DNA of 64,000 nt. It comes from Caprimulgus europaeus (taxonomy: Eukaryota; Chordata; Aves; Caprimulgiformes; Caprimulgidae). A program made the translations under genes and the position numbers. The notes beneath the pieces were generated by a model, which ran no database searches, was not told the origin of the DNA, and saw nothing but the letters and a program-made list of their open reading frames with translations. The stretch spans positions 46,812,965-46,876,964 of the forward strand of contig OU015530.1 of the NCBI GenBank assembly GCA_907165065.1. The letters are read 5' to 3'. Below are positions 1-13,690 of the stretch, piece after piece (position 1 is the first letter of the stretch; each line of letters opens with the position of its first letter).

Positions 1-3000
1 AAAGAAAGGAATATTATTATATTATGTTATTATATTATTATGTTATTATATACATAAATACAGAAAAATATACAAACCCACTTAGTCACATACACAGATC
101 TAAATATATAACTGTACACATGTATGTACAGTATGTTTGATTTACCTGGGGGCATTTTGAGTCCTATGGCCCATAGGTCAATGAAACTATTGAGTTAGAA
201 TTGTGGCTACAAAGATTTGCCAGTTTGTGCTACACCTCAGCATGTTCCAGACACTGAAATGTATTTGCCAGGTTGTTTTAATAAAATAGACATTAATATG
301 ACAGAATTCTAGTTAAAATAAAATGTTCAGAGTATTACAGAGCAAGCAACACAGTGCCTATGAGTCTATTCTGTTACCGGGGAAATTAAGAACAGGTCTT
401 ACACCAGCTGCTGAACCCAGTCCTGCAAATATCAAAAATAAGTAACTTCACTCAAACACATTTATCTTGGCTATGTTAGCTTTCTCATCTTTAATCTAGG
501 CCTCTGCTTCATTTGATTTATTGCAATCATTTCCCTCTTAAATCACAGCCTGAGACACCTTTTCGAGCTAAAATAGATAAATATTCTAGTTTCCTACAAG
601 TAATGCCATATATTTATTTATTTTCTTACTCTGCAGTTGTCCTTTTACATTATAAATGACAGTGAATGCACTGCATTTGAACAGAAAAACGGTAATTCAG
701 TCTAGAATCTCAGCTTCCATATGAAACATGGATTATAATATGGTTTACAGTGACAGCACAATCCTTGGCGGCATTAATGTCTTAAATCACCAGTAGCTTC
801 CATCTGTCTATATTTGATCAACACACACAAAAAAATGAGAGCCAAGATATAACAAGCATTTGCTGAAACTTCTTATGAACATGTCCAGTTTATTTTACAC
901 TTCAAATAGATAGAAGCAAAACTGTGAGTGAAAAAACATAATCTGATGTGAGTTAATCTCAGTTTCAATTACCATTCAGCAACACACTCTGTGTCAGACC
1001 ATCCGCTGTGCTGCACCAAGTTCTTATTTGATGAAGCAGAAATGAGCTCAGGAACGGCCATGAGTACACAGCCTGGCATTGATCACGGTGTTTCCACACA
1101 AGCCTAGGAGAGTTCAGGAGGAACAAAGCTCCCTTAAAGAAGTTAAGTGAAGAACCATATTTGCATTTATTCACCATCCATGTCTAAACCAAAGGACAGA
1201 TCAATGGCCTGTCTCTGCTCACTTCTGAGTCATTTGGGCATCCTGCCTTGACCAGGGCCTGAATACTCTTGTTACCTGCTGAAGTCAGGGCATCATTTCC
1301 CAGAGAAGGAAAAATCTTTACTCCCTGCTCTGCTCACCTGCACTGCAGTCAGCACAGTTTGATTAATGAACAGCATCTACCAAATGTCTGTCCAGGCAGT
1401 AATGCAGTAAAATAGCTTTGGAAAAAGACAAACATCAACTTTTCACAATGACAGTGGCGATGGGGCCAATTTCTTAAAACTGCTAGTGAAGAACAGTGGA
1501 ATACTGGTTGGAATACTGGTACCCTTCTGCATTGCAATGGCATTTCCTTGACATATACAGCGCATTTTCCAAAGTCTGATGTAATTCATATAGAGTTTCG
1601 CTGCATGATCTAAGAAACAAGAGTGTTGAAAGGGAAAAAAAAAAAGTTAATACTGTATGAATACTGAAGATTTCCAGTTGAGACCTGAAGATTTTCTTTT
1701 CCATTGCAGAATAGAAAGTCAAAATATTTGGCCATTTTCATGAATCAAACAGCTGCACAAATTTAATTTTCCATTTAAACAACAGAAGACAGTTTGTTTC
1801 ATTTTGGTTTAAAAATGTTACAGCAGGATACTTTTATTTTGAAAATTCTTCAAAATGGGAAATACCCTAAAAGTGATTCCTTCTGCAGTTTCAGTTTGAT
1901 TTTTTTAAAAATGCTAAAAAATCAAGTCCAGGTCTGGAGATGAGAAAACTGATTTATCCCTTACAGACAGCAACAGTCACATTATGGAAATCAAGTGCAA
2001 TGTTTCAAATGTACCTTTGTATCGCATCAGCTTTTACAGACATGAACTGTTGGTCTAGCCTATATTTATATTTACCTTATCCACTGTTTGTATAATACCA
2101 AACAGTTCTCCTTGTGCAAGGAAGGCAGGTGTTTGTGTGCAACAGAACAGCATATGCACATTCTGCGAAGCTCAGTTTTCTCTCAAAGCCAGGTTGTGTC
2201 AATACATGACAGTATGGGAGAAGCTGAAGACAGTCAGATCTTTACCCTTGCAGATTTGAGGGCTGCAAATTCCAGTTATATTTGGACCCATTGGCAAGGG
2301 GCTTGGCAGCTGCAACAGCATAGCAGAAAGCCTGTTTTTTACATATATGACATAATAAAGAAAGCTTGACTCTAAAAAGCCAGTACATGTGTAGCCACTT
2401 CAGATGATTTATTTTCACATGGTCAATCTGAAGTAAAATGACCTTATACCACAGAGTTAATTCTAATTTCACTCACTGACTCCCTTCCATACATGCTCAG
2501 TGGAAGGGCTACCTGAAGGTTTGCTGGAAGCTCAGGGTCTAATCCAAAGCCCATGAAAGCCAGGAGGCCTTTGAGCCCCAAATCAGAATGAATCATCTGT
2601 CCTGCACTATTTTCACACTTAAGAGTTTGCTCAGTTCGTATTGACTGATTAAGACAAGTAGCCAAGTATTTATCACACATAACTCCACCCAGCCTGACTG
2701 CCCGGTTCCATAATATGTCTGTGCTGCATAAAGAAAATGCTAAAGCCTGAGAAGTTATTCAAATTCAGGTTTCCACTAACTCTGAGCTAAAACTGTTGGA
2801 AACTATTATAATAAAACCTGACAAGATGTCACTCTGCCCACAACAAAGTGAGAAAAGCTGTGGTTCTATGCAAGGACCTGTCCAAAAGAGAGAAAACAAA
2901 CATTGGAATCACACATTTAAGGGGTTGCAACAAAGACTGATTTGGTAATTAAAAGAAATTTCTCAATTCAACAAATGATATCATGCAGTGCTTTGTTGTC

Positions 3001-6000
3001 AGCTGTTAAAATTCCTCAGAGGGACATTTTTAACCATGAATTTTAGTGCTTTCTGTAAGTGGCAAGGCTGGGTATATAGGAGACCAAAGTATGAGGCCAG
3101 CACAAGCAGTATTAGAGCTGGCTCCCTCTGATGCCCTGCTCCCTGTTGACCAGAGCAGACAGATGACCATTAAAGATGAGATCCTCCATGCATACCCACT
3201 CTTGGTCTCTCTGTCTGCTGACATCGCCAAAGGGTCGTTTTCAGATAGAGACAAGAGTGCATCACACATGCATAAACATGTCAAAACAAGACTGTTAAAA
3301 ACTCTGTTTTATTACACTGGAGCTTGCAGCAGTGATCTGGAATGAGTGATGAGTCTGGGTTTCGGGTTTGAGGATGGCCAAGTTTTCATTAATTTACATC
3401 ATTTTTGGCCTTGGCCACTCACTGTTATGTTTTTTAACTTTTTTGTTGGCACAGTCCTGACTGATCCCCATCCAACTACCCATCTCAAAATAGGTTTACC
3501 TCATGCTTTTCAAGAGAGGTTTTATTAGCATTGTCTCGTGGTAAGAGGAAAGCTCAAAGAGCCCAGTTTAGCCTTTAGTCAGAGAATGCCATGCCGCTGA
3601 TGTATGAAAAACCACTGCAGTCAGTCAATGGAACAAAAAAGGAGAAAAATAAGAAATAATAGTGATAAAAATAAGAAATGAAAGAGGAGATTCTTCCATA
3701 ATTAAGATTACAGAGCTCATTGCTATTAATTTCAATTCAGTTCAGATGCCTTTCTGTTTTGGACCTTCTTATTCTGTGTATGTAACTGTTTTTCATTATT
3801 AGCTGCTCTCTCATGTCTTTATACAAATGCACTCTGTCACAGACCCGTCTTACTTTGTCCCCTATATGAAACACTTGCTCATTCTAGGTGCTGAATGGAT
3901 AATGAAGTCATCCATCACATGCTTCTGGTCTACCCCACCATAGAGTTACTCCATTTATTTAGCAGAAAAGTGGTTCGTGGACATAGATGCAACACACATG
4001 CAGCCCTTCCTGTAGGAGAGACAGTCCTGGTGATGATATTTCCCACAATAAACTGCACGAGGCACATTCCTGCAGGTGCCTCTGCACGCTGCCTGGAGGC
4101 TGCCCTTGCTACCTGCCAGCTCAGGCAAAGAGCTACACAAACACTCCAACAAACAGTCTCCAGGACAGAAACCTGCTTATTTCCCCGGGCTGGACAGCAG
4201 TGCTCTCCAGGTAGTCCAGAGTTAAGGGTCCTATTCTGCCAGTCTCTTTGGAAGGTATTTTTCCAGAGTGTTATAGTCCTGAGGCTTTCTCCTACTCCTT
4301 GCCTGGACCCTATTTAAGCTAATAGCTGGAAATTTTGTTTTGTCACAGAGGAGAGCCAGTTATGCTCAAGAGTCCTTAAAAATTATATATTCTGTGTTAC
4401 AAAATGCAGACAGGAAGGCCAGCTATGGAGGAAAATGGGAAAAAGAGATTGCAGAAACCCTATAAAATACTCTTCAGCAGATGTAGTTTAATGTTTAACG
4501 TCAAAACAAAACTGGATGGACTCATTTTCACTTTGGAATGTGAAGAATTTCTATTTGAAAATTTTTTATTCTGTGGAAAATTTTAACCATAATAATGGCC
4601 AAAAAATCAATTTAAAAAAAGAAACTGAAAGGAAGGAGCTTCCCAAAACAAGGAAGATCTTATTTTCATTTATTCTAATTTCAAAGTTCACAATTAAATC
4701 TCAAGAGATTTCTATCTGGCATAAAAGTCTCCACGTAGTCTTACTACAGGATCACATATCATTGCTCTTTAAGTGGCTATAAGAATTAAAAATAGCTGAC
4801 AAATTCAAAGAGCTTCATAAAAGAATCAGTTTCTATCACCACAGTTTGAGAACATGATTGAAGAAAGCAATTCACACTCAGAAAAACACTTAAGTACCTG
4901 CTTACCTTTCAGCAGGGCCAAGCATGAGTTTTAAGTTAAATTTGGTTAATATGCTTTCCTGAACAGAAATAATTTTCTGCATCAGTTTGTTAATGATCAA
5001 ATGGCAACCGAGACTTTTTTTTTTGCCTACACATGCAAATGTATCAAGGTAATTTCAGACTAGCTAGTAATTAAACTATATTGTGAGGAATACCTTACTA
5101 AGAAAATCTACTATGAAATGTTATATAAAAATAACAGATTGTTCTGCATCTGATTTCTACAAATGATCTCATTTAAATGTAAATTTTAACTAAGTTATGC
5201 TTCCCTTGGTGGTATTACTGTTTAAACTAATTGCTGGCTGTTAGAACTCAAAATAGTGTGTGTATGCAGCTGTGAATAATGAATTTCTATCATCTCACTA
5301 AAGAGCACAGGTTTTTCTCTCTTGGTATCTCTTTGTCTTTATAGTATCTATCAGAACTATTTTTTACACTAAATGAAGTTAAAGAGAGCTAACCTAAAAA
5401 ACCTTAAAAACAGATTTTGTAAGAGATTAGGTGGATCGCTTCTGAGGGAAAAATTGGCAAGCTTGCACAATTTGACCTAAAAGTCACTAGAAGATCACTT
5501 AGTTCTCTTAGCACAGAATGACTTATTGAAAATCTTTGCTGCCTTGCTTTTAATTTCTCCTTTTTTTTTTTTTTTTTCTCTCACAAGAGCAGTTTAATTT
5601 TGTCAGAAAGTACAATATGAGAAGTAGAATCAACTCCACAGATTATGGATAAATGGTATTATTATGCTTTATGTCATGACTGTTATTTTTATTCTCAGAG
5701 GTTCCCTTCAGTTTGTAGTTGGGAATGCTGCACGTTCATGGCCTTGTTCAGATCCCCAGGTCTGTTTGTGCCTTACAGGTGTGACTATGTACAAAGACCA
5801 AGGTTTGCCCCAGACAAATACACATGTAAGCACACTCCCTTCTGAGGCTTGGTAGCCTGTGCGTGTTCCACCTGTTCCCGGGGCTCAGCTTTCCCTCACA
5901 GAGAGCTACACAACAGTTCAGTGAGGTGGCTACAGTTTATGCCTCCTCTCCTCCCTCCCTCCTGAGTCATCTATAAGGTCAGATGTGCATGGCCTCAGCC

Positions 6001-9000
6001 CAACACCAGACCCAGATTCACCTCTTCACTACATACATATCAATGCATCGGGTTAACTGGATGCCTAGCATGCTGCAGAAGGGGAAGGCATGAATGCATG
6101 TTGTGCAACATGTTTCCCCGAGGCAGTTTGAAGGGGTTAGGCAGAGATGGGGTTAAGCATGCTAAAGAAATTGTAGAATAGAAGTTATTTGCTTCCAAAA
6201 GAGAACAGCATCTACTACCAGTATATGGAGTTGACTGGACAGGATGTATGTTCATAATAGCAGTTTGGATCCACTCTTGAGGTCCCAAGCAAAGGCCTTG
6301 AGCCCATACTTACCCTTCTGCACACTAAAAGCACTTTGCCATCTAGGCAATCTGAGCGTCAGATTGATGCCCTGTTGTCTGCCTTTGAGTCCTTTGCTTT
6401 TCATTGTGCATATGAAACCTACCTTGATCTTCCACTCCTCTGAGCCTAGAAAATTTGCCAGCAGTCTTCTTGGTTCTGGTATTTGGCTCTTCTGCCCTCT
6501 TCTTCGCTCTTCTGCTTATAAGTAAATAGAGCAGGAAAGAGAAGCTGTTGGTCCATCACTAATTTCTAAAAGGTTTTTAATGTTGCACAGGGGGACGAAA
6601 AAAAGAAGAATCACAATCAATAAATTATTTGATGTAGGAATGACATAGGCAGGGAGCAGCAGGTGATATAATTTCTGATATTTATGGCTTCACAAGGTTT
6701 TGGTGACCTTGGAGAATTTTTATTCTGTATTATGATAAAATATTTGCAAAATTCTGGGAAAAAAAACACAAACCTAATAGTAGTGCTCTAAGTGTAAAAT
6801 TAAATCTTGTGAGATGCTTAGATACTGTGGTCATAAAGAAACCTCCATAAATGCTGGTATAGAAGTGTAGATAGATAAAGTTTCAATGACAGTATAGTCA
6901 GGACAAAGTGTGAATTCTGGCTACTTCTGAGAAAGAAGAAATTTTGCAAAACAACTTGTCATTTGAAAAACCAGATGAACTGACTGGAAGCCAACATACA
7001 GTTTACATACTTTATTTAAAAGCCAAACCACTTAAAAACACAACCTTTCTTTGTGAATGTCTTGCCAGCAAAGCTGAAATATTTTACTTTGTCCAGTTTC
7101 CATTTTTCTGCCAACACTACAAAATGAATTAATTCATTCATCCTGCTGCCACTTTGCTTTAAATTAACTTTCCAAACATCCATTTAACTTAAAATACAAG
7201 CTGTTGATGATAAGTTTAGCTCAGAGGTGGGAGTTTTAATAATTTAGCAAAACAGCAACTGGGCAGAATCTTTCAAATTTGATTATCAGTTAAAACCTAA
7301 TCAACATGTAACCTCTCACGGGCTGGTTATGAAATTCATTGATATCTTGCATCTCATTCCTTGAACAAGAAACCACTCTGTAACTGGCACTTACTGGCAG
7401 ACTTGTTGGCCATCTGAGCAGAACAAGTTAAGATTTAAGAGGTTTGGAAATTGAATCTTTTTCCAAGTGTCAAAGAGTGCAGAAGGTCCTTCTGCTGCTG
7501 CTGCTGACGGACTCGGCTTCCAAGCTGGAGTCACTGAGAGTCCTTCCACTTCCCTCTTGGGCTTCAGTTCACAAGTTGAAGCTTAACTTTAACTTCTTTC
7601 GGCAGTTGCTCTGAGACTGTTAACAACAGTAGTGTCATTACTTTTTCACTGTAGTTCCTTAGCTGGCGGTAGGTGTGCTTTAAGGCTCCTGCACATAGTG
7701 CTAGGAAAACACTAACATGTAGTAAAGAAATGGATCTTCCCTCAAGTGGTGTAAGCTTTATGGTTGACAAACTTAACACACCTATACTTAACACACCTGT
7801 AGATAGCCAAATTACACTGCAATATTTACCAGGTCACCATACAGCATCAACAAACTCAAAGTACTGTACGCTTTTTTATATAAGTTCATGATCCCCTACA
7901 TTTAGAGAAAAAAGGATAGAATTCTGCACTAGCATTTGGAAAATGCTGATTTTTCATAGTTACCACTGGAACATAAACTGTGATTATTGCAATCAATAAA
8001 GTTGCATTTGATTTAAAGAATTATTTTATGCTCCAAATAAGTGGGAACACTTCAGTAACCATATGTTTTGTTCTGTTTTCTGTCTCCTAAAACAAACAGA
8101 AATGACATTAAAGTATATCACAAAGATATACTAAGAGTTTTCAAATGAATCAGGAAACATAAAACTATGGTTCTGACTGTAGCCTTTATATTTTCCACAT
8201 TGCATAATGTAGTTGCAGCATAAATCACTTTACTGACTTTAAATCAGGGTTAAGGCAGCTTAGATTGAAATTCTATTAATGTTAACTTAAAAGACTACCA
8301 TTGGATACTGAGTAGCTTGGGACAAACCTAAAAGAGACTTTTCTTTTATTTGTTCTTGTTCTTTGGAAGTGAGATTACATAATTCTGACAAAAAAAAAAA
8401 AAAAGAAAAGCTTTCTCTTTGTCAAAGGAGAAGGATAGCATTTGTCACTTTGCAATATTGTCTCCATCGAATCAGATTTATCAGGAGACTCAGAAATTGT
8501 TTTATTATAAAATTAGAAAAATAATAGCCTAGGATCTGTAGTGAGGAAACTAAACCTCAGCCTTCCTTTTGGAGAGTTGCTTGAACACTGTCCATAAATT
8601 CTAGCTGAATATTTTTTTATTTGCTTTTGTGGATTGTCTATGCAGCTATGGAACATTAGTTAAATTGAACCAATATAGATATATAATTTTGTATTATTGA
8701 AGGCAATTTTCTTTAATTAGCATAATAAGAGGAAAATTACATACCTTAGTAAGGGCCACTTGTGTCATTTCCCTGTGTGTGCAGGTCTTTCCAGCTGATT
8801 GTTTTCAATCAACCTAGAAAGCACGATGAACAAAGCTGCTGGAGTGCAGCCGTCTTACTTCCAACATTATTCATTTCATACATGACATATTTTCAAACAT
8901 GGTTTCTGAGGTCCAGACCACATGAAAGGAAATCTTTTGACTGTTTCAAAAAGTTTGTGGTCTATCTGTTCAGTTACAGTCATCACGGAAAGACTTATTC
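1..9000. other. Intergenic, no gene recognised
   Basis: AT-rich DNA with short ORFs only, none matching a protein I know and none in a convincing splice context. It holds the AT repeat at the left edge, a run of 17 T at 5561-5577, a run of 15 A around 8,390 and a (CTG)5 near 7,494. No CR1 was seen. In human, the side of PITRM1 facing away from PFKP is a long gene-poor interval toward KLF6, and this stretch fits that. Confidence 0.6.
11..53. repeat. AT-rich simple repeat (TTATTA/TATTATG)
   Basis: An irregular repeat of ttattatattatg units at the left edge of the window. Confidence 0.7.
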
Positions 9001-12000
9001 AATGACTGTACGTTTTTAGTGGTTTGGATTTTTTTTTCCCCTTTTCCATCTTGTGAGTGAAGATGAAAGAAGAACCTAATTACTCTAGGATTAAACTTCT
9101 TTATATGAAAGACATTTCACTGAGACTTTGAACATTAATATCACTAGAAAACACAGAGACAAAAATTCTCATTTACCATGCAGGTTCAGATGATGCAATG
9201 TGCTGAATGAAAAGATGTAAAACTATAATTATATACATACAGCTTGTCAGAAAGTAAAAGGAATGTTATAATAACTACTAATTAAATTTTACAGCGTGAG
9301 TAAAGTTGGTGAGGTATTTTGAATTATGAGAAGGTGAAAAACAATACTTTTTCTGAACTGCGAAAAATAGTGATATGAGCACTTTTCCTCCCAGAGAGAT
9401 CCCTTGAAAACCAGATAAACTCGCATGTGCAACTTGACATGTCAGTAACGACTAGTGATCATGTTTTTTGATGCACTGTAATAGTTTTGGTTGTCAAATA
9501 ATAGAAAGGAAACAGCAGCTACAGAGGCATAGCTCTGAACTTTTAAAAATGTGTTGTTACATATGCACATTAAAAGTAAATCTGAGGATTTGGCACCAAA
9601 AATGTCTTTTGGCTACTGCTTTTCATCTGTTATGTAAGGTTTTTTTCATTTTCAAGGGAAAACTTCATTTTTGTTAAACATGAGAAAGGAAGCAGTTTAA
9701 AGAAAACAAAATTATTTTTAAAAAAAATCTAGAAATTGTAAAAACATAAGGTTTTATTTATATTTTAAGTTTATCATAGGACTACAGAAAAAACTAAGTG
9801 GGTTTTTTTATTATTTACATAGTTCCCTTCCTTTTGTGTAGATAAAAATATGTTACCTTTCTCAAACACATACAGTAGAAAATAAAGGAGCTTCTGACTT
9901 ACAGATTTTTTATATACATTCACTGTAGAGTAGTCATGATTCACAAGCTTACAATAGCAGAAAACTAGGACATGCACACTAAGACAAGTAGCTAAACTCT
10001 CTCTTTGGCTAAATGCTCTCAAGTAGATAAATCCTCATCACTCACCTAGAGCCACCCTGGTAACTTAATCGATGGTGAGCAACACCCAGCTTCACCAGAA
10101 ATCTTATGAAGACACTGGCAGAATGCTGACCTAAAAGAAAAATATGAAAACGTATCTTGCAATATGAATTCAACCAAAATCTGTATGTACCACAGTCTGC
10201 ATTGATTTTGAGGACTCTAAATCAGAATAAAACTGAAAGTAAGTCCTGTCTGGGTCACAAAGGATCCCCTATAATAAGCCAGACTGTCATTAAAAAAAAA
10301 AAAAACAAAAAACCAGTGAAAATTGTATTTGTAGAGAATTTTTGCATTTGAAGTCTTCTTTTATTCAAGCCAAATTTTCAAATGTCAAAACCCCTCTTTT
10401 GATTTTTTGATCCTTCCAGCCTTCACATGAAGGACATCACTCATTGACAGCAGGATGATCTAATTTTCCACATTTCAAGCAAATCCATTTTCTTCTTGGC
10501 ATAAAAACATACAGAATTACCACAGCTTTGCCCTGCACCAAAGCAGCCATGACACAAAGCCCAGCATACCACATGTCAACCATATTGCTTACGTGCCCGT
10601 AATTCTGAGGTGTGATGTTTACATTGCGGTTCACACACCTTTGAGCCAAACCTTTCTGTTATTAATTATCTGGCTTTCCATTCTTTCCAGTACATGTGCA
10701 AACTTGTAGTATTTGAGGAGACATTATTTGCTTTTTACAGTAATTGATATCAACATCCCCCTCAGGTAGCATCCATCTCAAGTAAAAGAATTACAAGGAA
10801 GAAATAAATATCACTTTATGCTCCATTAATTAGCATTTCTTCCGCAGTGACCAAAGGCAAGGTCACAGGGAGTTGGAAAGAAGCTGTTTTTATGAACTTG
10901 TGCAAATTCAGAGCCCATGCTTCTCTGAGCAAATCAAATCCAACTGCTTTTTGCCTAGAATTTTTAAATGTGAATTACCCACAAAAAGCTTCTCTGGCTT
11001 TGATTCTCCATTTGGATTACCTGCAATTGCTTGCAAGTACTTAGATGCAAATAAGCACCATTTCCTTTCAAGATCAAAGATTTACTGGATGTCAGATTTT
11101 GTCTCTGACAACCACAGCAGTATATGCATGAGCCTAATGCTGTATGTTCATACATTCAGAGCCCTGTGTTCACTGTGTTAAACAGAAAGTAGGTCATTGC
11201 CACATAGTGAGTGAATGAGCATAACAGTATAAGAAATCTATAATTCTCTCTTGAGGGTTCAACAAGGGAAGTAGGGAAAGAGATTGGATTAATTCTACTG
11301 AAACAGTGTAGTTGGTCATTATTCTTTATGTGGATCGATATGAATTGAGTCTGGGCTATTCTAAAATGTACTGTTACTTTCCAGAAGGCAGGGAGCTATT
11401 TTGGTGGTGTGCTCAAACCATAATAGTTACATTTGTCAGATTATCCATTATACCTCACATCTCCATACAAATTCTCAGTGCTCAGATGTGCTGTTGGAAT
11501 CATCTTGGGTACTTTTACTTGGAGGTGAGATAATACGGCTGAACCTATTTTGGGCAATTTTTTAATCATCACTCATTCTTTAAAAAAAAAAAAATAGTGA
11601 GGATCATTTGGTTGTAATTATCCCTAGCCAGCATGGCTATTTAAAAAAAAAAATATTTACTGTTTAACCTGCAAACGTCACAATATGACAGGTTTAGACC
11701 TTCAAATATTATTGCCACCTTATTATTACTAGCAAGGTAGTTACTGCTCAGGCTTTTCTCCCTCTTTGAACTATGCAGCTTGCTTTCTTAGCACTAGAAT
11801 TCCTACAGATACACAAGATGTATGAAATGCCAGCTGTTCCTTGGGAATATGTTTCATGGTGCTGTTGATGTCTGCTGATCTGATACTGCAAAGGGCTGAA
11901 CAACTTCAGGAAGTGTAAAATTATTTCTTCTAAGAACCAGGATTTTTGCTGGTGTAAACTGTTACTGAAATAAGGAGAAAGACTTTAATGGCTCTATGAT

Positions 12001-12480
12001 AATTTAAATCAGGTAATATTTTTCCCCCACTTTCATGATTTCAGAAGGAGTTGCAGCCTTTCAACACCACATTGTAGGATGGAGCCCTGAGGAATAAAAG
12101 TTTAAAATCCCCTTACAACCTCTATCATAAGGACTATGTGCTCAGAATGTATAGTCAAGAAAGTGTTTAGAGCTGCATAATGTATGCTGTGCAAATGTCC
12201 TTCCTCCTTTTGACATTGACACAGAATGCCTCAACTCATTGCAGAATTCTTCCTGCTTATAGCTAACTTCTTTTTCGTTTATCTTCACTGTATCTAATGA
12301 TAGCGGGTGCAATGTGCAGTCATTTGGACCAAAGCAGTGTGCTTATATGCATTGCCAGTAAATGGGAATGAAACAAGGATGTCCAGAAGCAAAGAAGGAC
12401 TGTAAGAAAGATATGGAGGGCACTGAAAAGTCAGCTTTTTGAAGGGAATGTGTAAGGAGATTATTGTAATCATCTTTATA

Positions 12481-12510
12481 TGAAGATAAAGCATTTGACC
12501 TTTATCTTCA
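12481..12510. repeat. Perfect 11-bp inverted repeat with paired GATA motifs
   Basis: TGAAGATAAAG at 12481-12491 and its exact reverse complement at 12500-12510, separated by 8 bases. Each arm contains AGATAA. A 13-base copy of the right-arm sequence, TTTATCTTCACTG, also occurs at 12278-12290. Confidence 0.7.
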
Positions 12511-13479
12511 CTGCAGCATTTAAAGGACGGGTAAAGTGTTTTGTTTTTTAAATCAAAAGACAAGGAATAAAATGTGTAAAAAAAGCACCTATTTTCAGTG
12601 CTAGCTGTATCAAGTGAAACCTATTTTCTCAAATAATGTTTAGTAGACACTGCTGCTCAGTAGATGTCAGTCAAAACGAGTGAAAAGAACAGTGGCTAAA
12701 AATCCTTTCTTCTCTCATTTGTTCAGATTTCAGCCTCTTTTCTCTTGAGATGTTATAATTTCATTGTATCTACAGTTACCATAGAATCTTTCAGGATGGA
12801 CAAGAGCTGAATGCACATAAAAGAAGAACAAATGACTAAGTGAATTAAGGAAAAACACATTTTTTTTTCTTTTCCAAGATTACTACTAAATGAGATTTTT
12901 GTTCCTGAGAAAATAAATACAATGGATTAAATTAAAGCAATGCTGACATTGTGATATGAAAATGCAAGGTCATTATTCATTTATTACACCACACTGAGTC
13001 ACAGAATTTAGAGAACATGCACTATCTCACAGTGTATTACCTAAGGTCCTTGATCCTGCTAACATGCATTTTAAACATGGAAGTAATTTCATGTGACTGT
13101 AAAGGAAAAACTGGCATGCTTAAAGTCAAGAAACCAGATAAGCCTTTGTGTGATGGAACCTCAGACACATAAGACAGATGATATGAACAGAGAAATTAAC
13201 CTGAATTTATGTAAATTAGCTATGGAGAAATAAATAGCTGGAAATGATAGCTTAATTTTACCTTGTGGATATCATTACACAACAGGAATACAAGTTGATT
13301 AAAACAATATATTAAATTTGCAAACCAAAGCCCTTTAAAGTATAGAAAATCCAGTAATAATGTTGCCTAAAGGTAAAATTGCACGCTTCCTAAAGCTATC
13401 TGCATTAAATCAACAGGGAGTGCAAACATGCAAACCCCCCATGAAGTAGGTCAGTTAGGCAAGTGACTGAATGTGGATT

Positions 13480-13690
13480 TGAGATTAGGATTTTCAAACA
13501 AGTTGGATCACTCCTCCTCAATACTGCCTTCAAACCTAAGTGACTAAATTATTTGAATACCTGAACCCTACTATCCTTGCCTTTGATCTACCGAAAATCC
13601 TAGCCTAACACTGAAATCCTGGTCCCATTAAAGTCAATAACAAATCACTCATTTGATTTTGACAGCGTCAGGATTTCTCTTGGGATGTCT
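13480..13690. repeat. Possible ancient amniote repeat remnant
   Basis: Contains aggattttcaaac, cctaagtgactaaa and cccattaaagtcaata followed by gtcaggatttc. These blocks resemble the CCATTGAAGTCAATGG-type sequence of old repeats I recall from turtle and archosaur genomes. The assignment is tentative. Confidence 0.3.
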
